A DNA stretch of 63,467 nucleotides, from assembly GCA_018970785.1 (NCBI GenBank), contig JAGWVR010000008.1, positions 1-63,467 of the forward strand, given 5' to 3'. Of this stretch, positions 47,956-56,419 are shown piece by piece. This DNA is from Planctomycetota bacterium. GTDB taxonomy: Bacteria > Planctomycetota > Planctomycetia > Pirellulales > UBA1268. Below the pieces are notes generated by a model. The model was not told where the DNA came from and did no database searches. It worked only from the letters and a program-made list of their open reading frames with translations. Position 1 is the first letter of the stretch, and each line of letters starts with the position of its first letter. Made by a program: the position numbers and the translations under genes.

Positions 47956-49080
47956 TCAGTACCAGACGCCGGCCCGCACCAGGAACGTGTCGGACGGGGT
48001 CAGCCAGGGCTGGTCGGAGAGGTAGTACTCGACCTTCCGGCCCGTGACCCAACCGGTTTCCACACGCCACGACAGGCCGAGATCGGCGGGGCGCCGTTCC
48101 CAGCCGGCGAGCAGCCGGTAGTCACGGATGACGATGATCTGGTCCTGCCCCGTCGTCGACTGCATCGCCCACTGGTTGCCGCCGAACTCCGCGGCGAGGT
48201 AGAGCCAATGGCTCGCCCGGGGCCGTTCGGCAATCCGCCATGCCAACCGCGGACGGGGAAAGATCAGCTCGTAGCGCCGGTCGTCCGCCGGGGTCCAGAG
48301 CAGGCCGCCGGCGGGCAGCAGGTTGACGTCGTAGCGGTCGAGGTAGATGACGCCGGCCACGACCCGCAGCTCGTCGGTCGCCTCCCAGGCGCCGAACCCG
48401 TGGCCGGTGATCCGCAGCGCCTGGGCGGAGTCGTTGTGGAAGTCGCTGTACCACCCCGGTGCGACCGCCAGATCGACGCCCAGCCGCGCGCCGACCTTGC
48501 GGAGCCAGCGCGCCTGGATCCAGCCGTCGTACAGCTCGCCGGGAATGTCGGCCCCCGTCGGGGCATCGACGAGCGTGCCGACGAAACCGGGGGTGATGAG
48601 CAGCGGTGAATCGACGGTCGGCGCCGGCAGCCCGACGGTGATCGTCTTCTCGAGCGTCGTCAGCCCGAGTCCGCCGGCGTCCAGCTTGGGGAGTTCCGTG
48701 GCCTGGTAGAGGATCTGTTGGAGCATGCCGGGCTTGGCCCCGGGAGGCAGCCGGCGCCCGGCGGGAGGAGTGAACTCCTGCCGCGGTTGCCCCGGGGGGG
48801 CGACGTCGTCGGGGAGGAGCGGCTCGGTGAGGTCCTGCGGATCGCCGAACGCCACCAGCCGGATCCTGTCGACCAGGGCGCCGATGCCCCCTTCCTCGAC
48901 CGAAGGCAGGGGGTACACGCCGCTCCCGGCGTCGAGCTCGGCGGGCACGTCATCGGCGCGGAGCGGAACGGACGCCAGGAGTGCGGCGAGGGCCGCGACG
49001 ACGACCCGCCGCCAGCCGATGCGGTGCGCCGCCGGGCGCGGCGGTCGCCCCGCGGTGGTCGGTCGTAGGGCGCTGGTCAC
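47956..49080 (-). CDS. exported putative outer-membrane beta-barrel protein (paralogue 1)
   Basis: A 374-residue protein; GTG at 49080 is chosen because it precedes a basic segment and the hydrophobic leader RVVVAALAALLASVPLRADD. Residues about 160-374 show alternating hydrophobic strands with aromatic belts and end in LVRAGVWY, a terminal aromatic residue as in outer-membrane barrels. It shares several blocks with the adjacent upstream gene: AGVIYLDRYDVNLLPAGGLL here against AGIVYLDRNQVKLLPAVGLT there, and LVTPGF/LITPGF. So the two are tandem paralogues, probably planctomycete barrel proteins of the DUF6268 sort, though that name is a guess. They are in one transcript, 25 bases apart. Confidence 0.75.
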   Translation of the reverse strand: MTSALRPTTAGRPPRPAAHRIGWRRVVVAALAALLASVPLRADDVPAELDAGSGVYPLPSVEEGGIGALVDRIRLVAFGDPQDLTEPLLPDDVAPPGQPRQEFTPPAGRRLPPGAKPGMLQQILYQATELPKLDAGGLGLTTLEKTITVGLPAPTVDSPLLITPGFVGTLVDAPTGADIPGELYDGWIQARWLRKVGARLGVDLAVAPGWYSDFHNDSAQALRITGHGFGAWEATDELRVVAGVIYLDRYDVNLLPAGGLLWTPADDRRYELIFPRPRLAWRIAERPRASHWLYLAAEFGGNQWAMQSTTGQDQIIVIRDYRLLAGWERRPADLGLSWRVETGWVTGRKVEYYLSDQPWLTPSDTFLVRAGVWY

Positions 49081-49105
49081 GGCAGCTTCTCGGGCGCAGG
49101 GACGG

Positions 49106-50296
49106 TCAGTAGGCCAGGCCGAGCCGGAGCATGAGGGAGTCGGGCAGGTCCTGGATCTGCGGCGGGCCGTCGACGTAGAACAACTGTCGGTAGAAGACGT
49201 AGCCGACCTCGAAGCTGCCCGCCAACCCGAGCGGCACCTTGGGGACCCACTCGGCACCCACCGAGACGCGGATGTCGTTGTAGTCGAACGGCGAGATCTG
49301 CCCGGTGTCGCGCCGGAACGTCCAGGCGCCGCCGCCGTACTCGCCGGCGACGAAGCCCCACACCGAATGGCGTCCCATCTCGGTGAATCTCCGCGCCGCT
49401 TTCGGGGCGGGGAAGAAGATGTCGTAGCGGCTGTTGGCGTCGGGCACCCAGGTGAGGCCGACCGCGGGGAGGAGCTTCACCTGGTTGCGGTCGAGGTACA
49501 CGATCCCCGCCTTGCCCTGCATCGTCGGGGTCAGCTGGAGGGTGCCGATCGCCCGCCCCATGATGCGCCAGCTTTCCCACACCAGCACGTCCCAATTGGT
49601 GAAGATCCCGACGCGGATCCCCAGTTCGGCGCCGAACAGCGGCGTGAACTGCGGGTTCCAAGCGGCGTCGAGAAACACGTCGTACGTGCTCGGCGGCAGG
49701 TCGGCGAGCATCGTCGGGGTCGTCTCGGGGCCGTTCCACAACTGCAGCCCGAAGCCCGGGGTCACCAGCAGCGGGGCGTGGTTGAGGTTGGCCTGCGAGT
49801 GGTAGAAGAACGGCAGGGCGAATGTCGCGGTGGTGTCGAATTCGTTGATGCCGACGCTCGTCCCGTTGCCGTCGCCGAAGATGTAGGCCCAGCTGCCGCG
49901 CACCCCCTGGTAGAGGCGCATCGTCTGCTGCATCGTGGGGTTCTGCGTCGACATGCCCTGCGGAAAGAGCGACGAGGGCGTGTTGCCCGTGCCCTGCGTC
50001 GGCACGAGCGACGGCGCGCCGGGCTGCCAACCGGGATAGCCCGGCTGTCCGCCGAGGGCCGACGGCGCCGGCATCCCCGTGGCGGGGGCGGCTGGCATCC
50101 ACTGCCCGGCCTGCGGCGCGTAGGGATCCCAACTGGATGGGGGTGGAGCGAGCGGCGCGCCGAACGTGGGGTTCTGCGCGATCCGGTCGAGCGACGACGG
50201 GGCCGGCGCCGGCAACGGGACCGTCTGCGCGACCCCGTCGGCGGCACCCGCGAGGGCGGCCAGGACGAGGAACGGAAACGGACCTCTTCTCCGCAC
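49106..50296 (-). CDS. exported putative outer-membrane beta-barrel protein (paralogue 2)
   Basis: A 396-residue protein starting at GTG 50296 with leader MRRRGPFPFLVLAALAGAAD. Residues about 50-135 are a Pro/Gln/Gly-rich linker (APPPSSWDPYAPQAGQWMPA), and the remainder is the barrel-like domain ending SLMLRLGLAY. It is homologous to the following gene over the barrel part; the low-complexity linker is specific to this copy. In family terms it may be an outer-membrane channel or structural protein. The true start might be at another GTG/ATG, but only this one gives a good signal peptide. Confidence 0.75.
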   Translation of the reverse strand: MRRRGPFPFLVLAALAGAADGVAQTVPLPAPAPSSLDRIAQNPTFGAPLAPPPSSWDPYAPQAGQWMPAAPATGMPAPSALGGQPGYPGWQPGAPSLVPTQGTGNTPSSLFPQGMSTQNPTMQQTMRLYQGVRGSWAYIFGDGNGTSVGINEFDTTATFALPFFYHSQANLNHAPLLVTPGFGLQLWNGPETTPTMLADLPPSTYDVFLDAAWNPQFTPLFGAELGIRVGIFTNWDVLVWESWRIMGRAIGTLQLTPTMQGKAGIVYLDRNQVKLLPAVGLTWVPDANSRYDIFFPAPKAARRFTEMGRHSVWGFVAGEYGGGAWTFRRDTGQISPFDYNDIRVSVGAEWVPKVPLGLAGSFEVGYVFYRQLFYVDGPPQIQDLPDSLMLRLGLAY

Positions 50297-50586
50297 GGTG
50301 GGCTCCGCCGGTGTCGCGTCGACTCGCCGCGCCGGCTCGTGGCGCCGGCGCGGAAAGGGAGTCAATCCGGGCGGGGGTACCGCGCGGTCGGCGCGCCGGT
50401 CAAGGCCGGGACGACCGGGGGCGGTCGAGGGGGCCTGCCCATCCTGCCCTGGCTCGCTGGCCACCGCGGCGTGCCGGTGGACGGTGCCCTGCCGGTCCGC
50501 CGACAATCGCCCGTGGTTCACCGGACGTGGCCGTGCCGGTCGTCGCACGCGGCGCGGTCGACCGCCCGCTGCGGGTGGAAAAGAGC

Positions 50587-51399
50587 ATGACGTCCGCCGC
50601 CGTCGATCCGATCGATTCCCCGGCCCTCCGCGCACTCCTCGGCGGCGGCGCTGTCGAACACTTCGACGTAACGGCGTCGACGATGCAGCGGGCCCGGGAG
50701 CTGGCGGCCGATCCGGCCGCCCTGCTTCCGGCGGTCGTGGTCGCCGATCGGCAGACGGCGGGGCGCGGGCGCCAGGGGGCGGCATGGTGGCAGGCGCCCG
50801 GCAGCCTGACGACCAGCATCGTCGTCGACGCCCGTGACCTCGGCGGCGAGGAACCGGCGGCGTGGTGGAGCCTGGCGGCGGCGGTGGCGCTAGCCGCCGC
50901 GCTCGAAGACCTCGCGCCCCGCGTCGTGCCGCGCGTCCGCTGGCCCAACGACCTGTTCGTCGACGGGCGGAAGCTCGCCGGGATCCTCGTCGAACGTGTC
51001 GGCGAGCGCCGCGCCGTGTTCGGCATCGGCGTCAACACCACCGGCAGCGCCGCTGCCGCCCCGCCAGCCCTCCGCGACCGCGTCGCCACCTGGCCCGACC
51101 TCACCGGCGCGATCCTGCCGCGGCAGCCACTGCTGGTCGCCTTGCTCCCGCGGCTGATCGGGGTGGTGAGGGAATGTGCGGCGCGGCCGGGTCGCCTGGT
51201 CGAGCTGTACAGGCCGCGCTGCGGGCTGGCGGGAAGCGACCTCACCGTCTACCAGGGGACCCGGGCCCTCTCCGGACGGTGCCTGGGGATCGATGCCGAC
51301 GGGGCGCTGGTCCTCGACACCGCAGCCGGCCGGCTCCACCTCGCGAGCGCCAGCCTCACTCCCCCGGAGGCCGTGTGGCGCGGTGACGGGGCCTCCTGA
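50587..51399 (+). CDS. birA: biotin--[acetyl-CoA-carboxylase] ligase, monofunctional
   Basis: A 270-residue biotin protein ligase that attaches biotin to carboxyl carrier protein. Signature blocks are VTASTMQRARELA, TAGRGRQGAAWW (residues about 57-68), VRWPNDLFVDGRKLAGILVE, with the biotin-contacting lysine, and GIGVNTTG. It lacks the N-terminal DNA-binding domain of bifunctional BirA, so it is a ligase only. The C-terminal SH3-like cap is present (DLTVYQGTRALSGRCLGIDA). The last 44 bases overlap the end of the convergent rlmM gene. Confidence 0.93.
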   Translation: MTSAAVDPIDSPALRALLGGGAVEHFDVTASTMQRARELAADPAALLPAVVVADRQTAGRGRQGAAWWQAPGSLTTSIVVDARDLGGEEPAAWWSLAAAVALAAALEDLAPRVVPRVRWPNDLFVDGRKLAGILVERVGERRAVFGIGVNTTGSAAAAPPALRDRVATWPDLTGAILPRQPLLVALLPRLIGVVRECAARPGRLVELYRPRCGLAGSDLTVYQGTRALSGRCLGIDADGALVLDTAAGRLHLASASLTPPEAVWRGDGAS

Positions 51400-52453
51400 G
51401 GGCGACGACGCACACCTCGCGGCCACCACTGGCCAGCTGGCGGACGCGCGGCGCGTAGCCCCAGCCTCGGATCGTCGCCAACCACCCGTCGAGGCCGGCG
51501 GCGCGGCTCCACTCCGGAAGCTTGAGGGTGGCGATGATCCCCCGGGCGCGGACGCCGCGGGCGGTGGCGATCCGGCCGAGCGCTTCCAGCGTGCTGGTCG
51601 GGTCGATGTTCATGTCGGTCACGATCCAGTCGAAACCGACGAGCTCGCGGAGGCGGACGTCGCGGGCGCGCTTCCGCCAGTGGGTGAAGCCGGGATGCCC
51701 TGCCACGCGCGGGTCGACGAGCGCCGGATCGATGCCCACGACGCCGAGCCCGGCGGCGAGGAGCCGCTGGCTCGCCCCACCCGGTGCCGCTCCCAGCTCC
51801 ACCGCGCGCTGGCCCGGCTCCAGGTCGACGGCGAACGCCGTCAGCGCCTCGTCGAGCTTGAGCCAGGCGCGCGACACCATGTCGGCGGGCGCCGGCACCG
51901 GGATCACGCCTCCGGGATGCCGGGCGGGCACGCTGCCGGCACGGTGCCAGCCGACCCACCAGCGGCGCTCGTCGTCGATCACGACGTCGACCACCGGCGC
52001 GCCCTCGGGGGCAGTGCCGGGTGTCAGCCCCGGGATCGCCGCCACCAGCGCCGCCGTGGCCCGTGCCACCGCCGCGTCGGGGGTGTCCGCCGTCTCCCGC
52101 GACGGCCGCGGGTCGCGCTGCCAGACATGGAGGTGACTGGCGGAGGCGGCCACCGGCAACGCGGCGACCGCGGCGGCCAGGGTCACGGCGTCGGCTCCGG
52201 TGACCTGACCATGGCAATGGACGAGCGCTCGGGCGAAGGCGCAGGCTGCCAGCCGCCCCGCCGACGGGTCGTCGGGTACGCGCGTCGCCGGGGGCAGCCG
52301 GATCGTGACCACACCGCGGCGCCAGGCGCCGGGGCGTGCGCCGGGGAGGAGGGCGAGGAGCCGGTCGCGGAGCACCTCTTCGGCGCCGCCGTGACACGTG
52401 GCGAGGAGAAACTCGCCACCCGGCAGGGGCGCTGTGGAGGGGTCGGCGGCCAT
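51356..52453 (-). CDS. rlmM: RlmM-like 23S rRNA 2'-O-ribose methyltransferase
   Basis: A 365-residue protein. The N-terminal THUMP-like part (about 1-160) precedes an FtsJ-type methyltransferase domain with DMVSRAWLKLDEALTAF, VELGAAPGGASQRLLAAGLG (the SAM-binding loop), VVGIDPALVD and DWIVTDMN (the catalytic Asp). This is the architecture and length of E. coli RlmM (366), which methylates C2498 of 23S rRNA. The ATG at 52453 is chosen because it begins the THUMP-like part; the frame upstream is the repeat region. The 3' end overlaps birA by 44 bases in convergent orientation. Confidence 0.85.
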   Translation of the reverse strand: MAADPSTAPLPGGEFLLATCHGGAEEVLRDRLLALLPGARPGAWRRGVVTIRLPPATRVPDDPSAGRLAACAFARALVHCHGQVTGADAVTLAAAVAALPVAASASHLHVWQRDPRPSRETADTPDAAVARATAALVAAIPGLTPGTAPEGAPVVDVVIDDERRWWVGWHRAGSVPARHPGGVIPVPAPADMVSRAWLKLDEALTAFAVDLEPGQRAVELGAAPGGASQRLLAAGLGVVGIDPALVDPRVAGHPGFTHWRKRARDVRLRELVGFDWIVTDMNIDPTSTLEALGRIATARGVRARGIIATLKLPEWSRAAGLDGWLATIRGWGYAPRVRQLASGGREVCVVALRRPRHRATRPPGE

Positions 52454-52474
52454 CCCGTCGATCCTAGTCAGTCC

Positions 52475-52560
52475 GTGGACGAAGCCATCGCTGCCCGTCG
52501 TCCACGGGGGCGACCGCAGGAAGCGCCGCAGGTTTCCCCGGTCGCGTCCGGCGGCCGGCC
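52475..52560 (+). repeat. dispersed hairpin repeat, copy G
   Basis: It opens with hairpin arms GTGGACGA and TCGTCCAC (52475-52505), then CGCCGCAGGTTTCCCC and the GTCCGGCGGCCGGCC block, the same order as in copy A at 8441. It lies 22 bases upstream of the rlmM start, in the gap towards the small lysine-rich gene. The distance of nearly 37 kb from copy F shows that the family is dispersed. Confidence 0.7.
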
Positions 52561-52607
52561 GCGTTGTTTGCGGTCCCCACCCACGGTGCCGTGACGCCGC
52601 CGGCGGG

Positions 52608-52652
52608 AAAAAAATCAGGCCGGCCCGGGCGCCCAAGGGCCCGGGCCGGCCT
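52608..52652 (-). terminator. strong intrinsic terminator for the lysine-rich peptide gene
   Basis: Arms AGGCCGGCCCGGGC and GCCCGGGCCGGCCT make a perfect 14-bp GC stem with an eight-base loop. On the minus strand the stem is followed by seven T residues (the A-run at 52608-52614). This is the best rho-independent terminator in the window, 106 bases after the stop of the gene at 52759-52821. Confidence 0.85.
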
Positions 52653-52758
52653 TTCTCGTCTGGTCGTTCGCAGGTCCCGGCAGTGGTGTCAGAGAAGCCG
52701 GAGCGGCGAGGGAAATCCCGTCACCCCTCCTGCTTCCCGGCAGCCGCCGGGAGAAGGA

Positions 52759-52821
52759 CTACTTGTGGCCCTTCTTCTTCTTGGCGACCTTCTTCTTGGC
52801 CGCCTTCTTCTTCTTGGCCAT
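52759..52821 (-). CDS. 20-residue lysine-rich peptide gene
   Basis: An ATG at 52821 begins a 20-codon frame ending TAG at 52759. The peptide is MAKKKKAAKKKVAKKKKGHK, with 12 lysines. It is preceded by AAGGAG eight bases before the ATG, a near-perfect ribosome binding site, and followed by a strong intrinsic terminator; an 11-bp inverted repeat lies upstream. Coding and signals together make a small stand-alone gene far shorter than normal gene-finders report. The Lys-rich pattern resembles the tails of histone H1-like and ribosomal proteins, so nucleic acid binding is a reasonable inference, not a demonstrated function. The Phe/Leu-rich frame on the other strand is only its mirror image. Confidence 0.65.
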   Translation of the reverse strand: MAKKKKAAKKKVAKKKKGHK

Positions 52822-52860
52822 GGGTATGGCTCCTTGCCACGAGCGCCCGCGCACAACCAC

Positions 52861-52897
52861 GACCGATCCCTCGGGCACTCTCTCGAAGGGATCGGTC
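52861..52897 (-). promoter_or_regulatory. 11-bp inverted repeat upstream of the lysine-rich peptide gene
   Basis: GACCGATCCCT (52861-52871) and AGGGATCGGTC (52887-52897) are perfect complements 15 bases apart, about 40 bases before the start codon. It is either an operator for a dimeric repressor or a 5'-leader hairpin. The intervening loop shows a possible further TCG/CGA pairing. Confidence 0.6.
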
Positions 52898-53080
52898 GAC
52901 GTCTCCATCCGTGATCGACTCGTGCCCGCGACGGGTCACGTGCACGAGTTGTGATTGATGCCGCGGAAATCTGTCAAGAGAAGTCGGCGAAAAAAATCGT
53001 CGACCGGCGCGCCGCGCCGCACCGTGGCAGGTGGTCGAGCGCCGTCACCGCGCCGCGCGATCGCGCTGCATGACGGGTGG

Positions 53081-54301
53081 TCAGCAGGTGCCGCGATGAC
53101 GCGCGGCGAGGTCGCGCGCCCAGCCGTCGAGCAGCGCGAACTGGGCCGCGAACGACTGCTCCTCGATCCCGAGCGGGCTCTTGAAGAAGCAGGCCAACCA
53201 GGGGAGCACGCCCCGTTCGCCGGCGCGGTGCGCGCGGTCGACGAGCCGGACCAGATCGATCACCAGCGGCGCGGCGAGGATCGAGTCACAGCCCTGCCAG
53301 GTGAACTGGAGCGTCATCGGAGTGCCGAGAAAGCCGCGGAAGTGGACATGGTCCCAGGCCGTCTTCCAGTCGCCGAGGCTCCTGATGTACTCGATCGAGA
53401 CATGGGTCTGGGGGGCGTAGCCGAGGATCGCGGCGAGGAGATGGTCCTTGCTGCGGATCTTCGTCGCCTTGTTGCGCGGGTCGTCGAGGACCTTGCCGTC
53501 CATGTTGCCGAAGATGTTGTGGCCGACCCAGCTCATCACCTCGAGGTGACGGGCGGCGAACATCGGCGCCAGGACGCTCTTGAGGAGCGTCTCGCCGGTC
53601 TTGCCGTCGCAGCCGGCCGTCGCCACCCCGTGCCGGGCCGCGCGCGCCTGGAGCACGGGGGGCGTGGCCCCCGTGGACGGTGTGAAATTGACGTACGACG
53701 CCCCGGCCGCGAATGCCGCCAGGGCGTACAGACTGCTCGGCGGCAGGGGGCAGCCGGCCGCGTCGTCGAGCGATCGCTCGAGGGCCGCGTCGTCGTCGGG
53801 GAGCGGCCGTGACGGAGCCGGTTCGGTCGAGGCGACGTTGACGACGACCACGTGCCCGAGCCCCGCGGACGTGGCGAAGGCCTCGATGTCGGCGCGGAGC
53901 CGGTCGATCGCCGCGCGCGGTGTCTCCACCCGCACCACGCCCGGTTCGTCGGCGAGGCCGCGGATCGTGTCGCCGGCGGCGACGACCGTGCCCGGTCGGA
54001 TCCGTGCCTCGATGGCCGCGAACGAGTCGGCGGCGGCGTCGAGGACGTCGGGGGTGATCGCCCGGCTCTCGGTCCACATCCGCCGGGCCTCGTCGCCGAG
54101 CCGCCCGGAGCGGATGTCGTGGCCACCGATCACCAGATCGCCAAAGTCGACCAGGCCGAGCGCGGAAAACGGTTCCAGCGCCGTCACCAGACCGATCGGT
54201 TCGGCCTTGCCGCGGGACAGGGCGGCCAGCCCCGTGATCACCGTCGTCGCCACGCCCCCCTTCGCTCCCACCAGCCACAGCCCGGTCCGATGGCGCGGCA
54301 T
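53081..54301 (-). CDS. inositol-3-phosphate synthase family protein
   Basis: A 406-residue NAD-dependent enzyme of the myo-inositol-1-phosphate synthase family, which converts glucose 6-phosphate to inositol 3-phosphate. Family blocks are GLWLVGAKGGVATTVITGLA (the nucleotide-binding start), YVNFTPSTG, GCDGKTGETLLKSVLAPMFA, VGHNIFGNMDGKVLDDPRNK and KTAWDHVHFRGFLGTPMTLQ, containing the Lys and Asp residues of the active site. It belongs to the short bacterial type. The ATG at 54301 is chosen since it starts the nucleotide-binding motif at residue 7. It is divergent from the aspartate aminotransferase gene with 138 bases between. Role: inositol for phospholipids or osmolytes; some planctomycete members may act on other sugars. 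Confidence 0.87.
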   Translation of the reverse strand: MPRHRTGLWLVGAKGGVATTVITGLAALSRGKAEPIGLVTALEPFSALGLVDFGDLVIGGHDIRSGRLGDEARRMWTESRAITPDVLDAAADSFAAIEARIRPGTVVAAGDTIRGLADEPGVVRVETPRAAIDRLRADIEAFATSAGLGHVVVVNVASTEPAPSRPLPDDDAALERSLDDAAGCPLPPSSLYALAAFAAGASYVNFTPSTGATPPVLQARAARHGVATAGCDGKTGETLLKSVLAPMFAARHLEVMSWVGHNIFGNMDGKVLDDPRNKATKIRSKDHLLAAILGYAPQTHVSIEYIRSLGDWKTAWDHVHFRGFLGTPMTLQFTWQGCDSILAAPLVIDLVRLVDRAHRAGERGVLPWLACFFKSPLGIEEQSFAAQFALLDGWARDLAARHRGTC

Positions 54302-54439
54302 GGAACGATCCGCTCGAGGTCAGGAGGCGCGGAAGCGGCTGCGAACGCCGCGAGACGGAGGTATCATTTGACCGTTTTCCGCGGGCGTCAAGGCTGCATG
54401 GCGACCGGCCCGCGGGCACGGCTCCACTCCACGGGCATC

Positions 54440-55648
54440 ATGAACGCGACGACGGCGCGACCCAATCCCCTCCACACCGCACGGCGGATGGCGGCGCTCG
54501 AGCCCTCGGCGACGTTGGCGATGGCGGCGCGGGCCGCGGCACTCGCCGCCGCCGGCAAGGACGTCATCGACCTGTCGGTCGGCGAGCCCGACTTCGCCAC
54601 GCCGGCACACGTCTGCCGCGCCGCCGAGGAGGCGATCCGCTCCGGGAAGACGAAATACACGCCGGCCGCGGGGATTCCGGCGCTCCGCGCCGCGGTGGCG
54701 GCCGATTACCGGCGCCGGGCGGGGCTCGAGGTGTCGCCGGCGCAGGTCGTGGTCAGCAACGGGGCGAAGCACGCCCTCCACAACGTCTTCACGGCGCTGC
54801 TCGACGACGGGGACGAGGTCATCATCCCGGCGCCCTTTTGGGTCAGCTACGCGGAGTTGGTGAAGCTCGCCGGCGGCGTGCCCGTGATCCTGCCCACGCG
54901 GCTCGAGGACGATTTCAAGCTCGCCCCCGAGGCCCTCTCGGCGGCCCTCACGCCGGCGACGCGGATGCTCCTCCTCTGCTCGCCGAGCAATCCCACCGGG
55001 GTCGTCTACACCCCCGCCGAGCTGCGGGCACTGGCCGACGTCGCGGTGGCCGCCGATCTGGCGGTCGTCGCCGACGAGATCTACGACCAACTCGTCTTCG
55101 ACGGGCGGGAGAACGTCTCGTTTCCGACGCTCCGGCCCGGGCTGGCGGAGCGGACGGTGGTCGTCGGCGGGGTGAGCAAGACCTACTCGATGACCGGCTG
55201 GCGGATCGGCTGGACGATCGCCCCCGAACCACTGTCGCGCGCGATCGGCAACCTCCAGAGCCAGCAGACGAGCAACCCCTCGAGCATCTCCCAGCACGCG
55301 GCCGTGGCGGCGCTGACCGGCCCGCAGGACTGCATCGGGGAGATGCTCGCCGCCTTCCAGCGGCGCCGCGATCTGGTGGCCGGACGGCTGGCGCGGATGC
55401 CGGGGGTCCGGCTCCCCGACATCGGCGGAGCGTTCTACGCGTTTTTCGACATCGCCCCGCACCTCGCCGCCGGGCGCGGGATCACGACCAGCGCCGCCTG
55501 GTGCGAGCAGCTGCTCGAGCGCGAACAGGTCGCCCTCGTCGCCGGCAGCGCGTTTGGCGCCGAAGGGCACGTGCGGATGAGCTTTGCGGCCGCCGACGAG
55601 AAGCTCATCGCCGGCCTCGACCGGATCGAACGGTTCCTCGCCGGATGA
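54440..55648 (+). CDS. aspC: aspartate aminotransferase (class I)
   Basis: A 402-residue PLP enzyme transferring the amino group between aspartate and 2-oxoglutarate. Family blocks: ALEPSATLAMAARAAALAAA, GKDVIDLSVGEPDFATPAHV, KTKYTPAAGIPALRAAVA, LCSPSNPTGVVYTP, VVADEIYDQLVFDG and SKTYSMTGWRIGWTIAP with the PLP lysine at Lys247. This is the subgroup Ib pattern common in bacteria that lack the E. coli-type AspC. ATG at 54440 has a basic N-terminal tail of 16 residues before the family start; a shorter start within this is possible. Apparently monocistronic. Confidence 0.93.
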   Translation: MNATTARPNPLHTARRMAALEPSATLAMAARAAALAAAGKDVIDLSVGEPDFATPAHVCRAAEEAIRSGKTKYTPAAGIPALRAAVAADYRRRAGLEVSPAQVVVSNGAKHALHNVFTALLDDGDEVIIPAPFWVSYAELVKLAGGVPVILPTRLEDDFKLAPEALSAALTPATRMLLLCSPSNPTGVVYTPAELRALADVAVAADLAVVADEIYDQLVFDGRENVSFPTLRPGLAERTVVVGGVSKTYSMTGWRIGWTIAPEPLSRAIGNLQSQQTSNPSSISQHAAVAALTGPQDCIGEMLAAFQRRRDLVAGRLARMPGVRLPDIGGAFYAFFDIAPHLAAGRGITTSAAWCEQLLEREQVALVAGSAFGAEGHVRMSFAAADEKLIAGLDRIERFLAG

Positions 55649-55673
55649 GCGCCGCCGGTCGCCGGCCCGTGGC

Positions 55674-56273
55674 CTACAGCTCCCGCGCCCGGAGATCGCG
55701 GAACTCGACCTGCATCACCAGCCCGGCGTGGATCTGCAGTCCGATCGGACCGGGATCCTTGTACTTCGCGTCGGTGTAGCGCGACACCGGCTGGCCGTTG
55801 AGGAACACCGTGAAGGTGTCCCCCCTGGCCTCGACGCGGATCCGGTTCCAGTCGCCGGGGCGGAGCAGCTCGCCGGCCCGCTTGGCCTGGGCCTCCTCGG
55901 GGTACTTGCCGACGTAGAACGAGCAGGTCATGTCGCGCTTCAGGCTCCGCGAGACGCCGATCTGCACCTGGACCTCCGGCTTGCGGAGCATGAAGCCGCT
56001 GTCGATCTCCCCGGTCCAACGGACCTCGCCTTCGAGGATCACGTCGCCGTAGGACTTCTCCGTGTAGAGCATCGAGCCCTTCTTGGCCTCGTCGTTGGCA
56101 CCGACGAGCACGCCGTCCACGACCTTCCAGTAGGGTTCGGCAGGGACCTTCCAGCCCGACAGGTCGCGGCCGTTGAAGATCGGCGGCAGCTCCGGATCGG
56201 CGGCGATGCTCACACTGGCCAGCGCGACCACGGCCGGAAGCACCAGCCAGCAACTCCGCCACGCGGCGGGCAT
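55674..56273 (-). CDS. exported DUF1080 protein (3-keto-disaccharide hydrolase family)
   Basis: A 199-residue protein. The leader MPAAWRSCWLVLPAVVALAS ends around SIAADPE, a good signal peptide; an in-frame ATG at 56351 would add 26 residues without this logic, so 56273 is preferred. The DUF1080 jelly-roll domain starts IFNGRDLSGWKVPAEPYWKV and continues with SYGDVILEGEVRWTGEIDSG, NRIRVEARGDTFTVFLNGQP and PIGLQIHAGLVMQVEFRDLR. Members hydrolyse 3-keto-glycosides; the paralogues are numerous in planctomycetes. It is divergent from the mobA-like gene. Confidence 0.92.
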   Translation of the reverse strand: MPAAWRSCWLVLPAVVALASVSIAADPELPPIFNGRDLSGWKVPAEPYWKVVDGVLVGANDEAKKGSMLYTEKSYGDVILEGEVRWTGEIDSGFMLRKPEVQVQIGVSRSLKRDMTCSFYVGKYPEEAQAKRAGELLRPGDWNRIRVEARGDTFTVFLNGQPVSRYTDAKYKDPGPIGLQIHAGLVMQVEFRDLRAREL

Positions 56274-56410
56274 CGTGGCCGGCCGGTGCGCCGGGCACGG
56301 CCAGGTGGGCTCGACGGCAACACGGCCAGGCGACAGGAAGCAACCGCTCATGGGAGGATGTCCCCGGGGACTCGTGACGCCACGCACGCCATGACGCACC
56401 ACGCGCGCCG

Positions 56411-56416
56411 AGTATA
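56411..56416 (-). promoter_or_regulatory. candidate -10 element TATACT in front of the DUF1080 gene
   Basis: The minus strand reads GGCTATACTCGG here, 138 bases before the assigned DUF1080 start and only four bases from the start of the divergent mobA-like gene. It shares CTATACT with the elements at 12067, 44207 and 57136. Confidence 0.35.
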
Positions 56417-56419
56417 GCC

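Noticed and set aside
52763-52954. Phe/Leu-rich 63-codon frame on the plus strand that looks like a membrane peptide
   Set aside because: It is the antisense of AAG lysine codons (CTT/TTC), and there is no ribosome site; the minus-strand mini-gene explains it.
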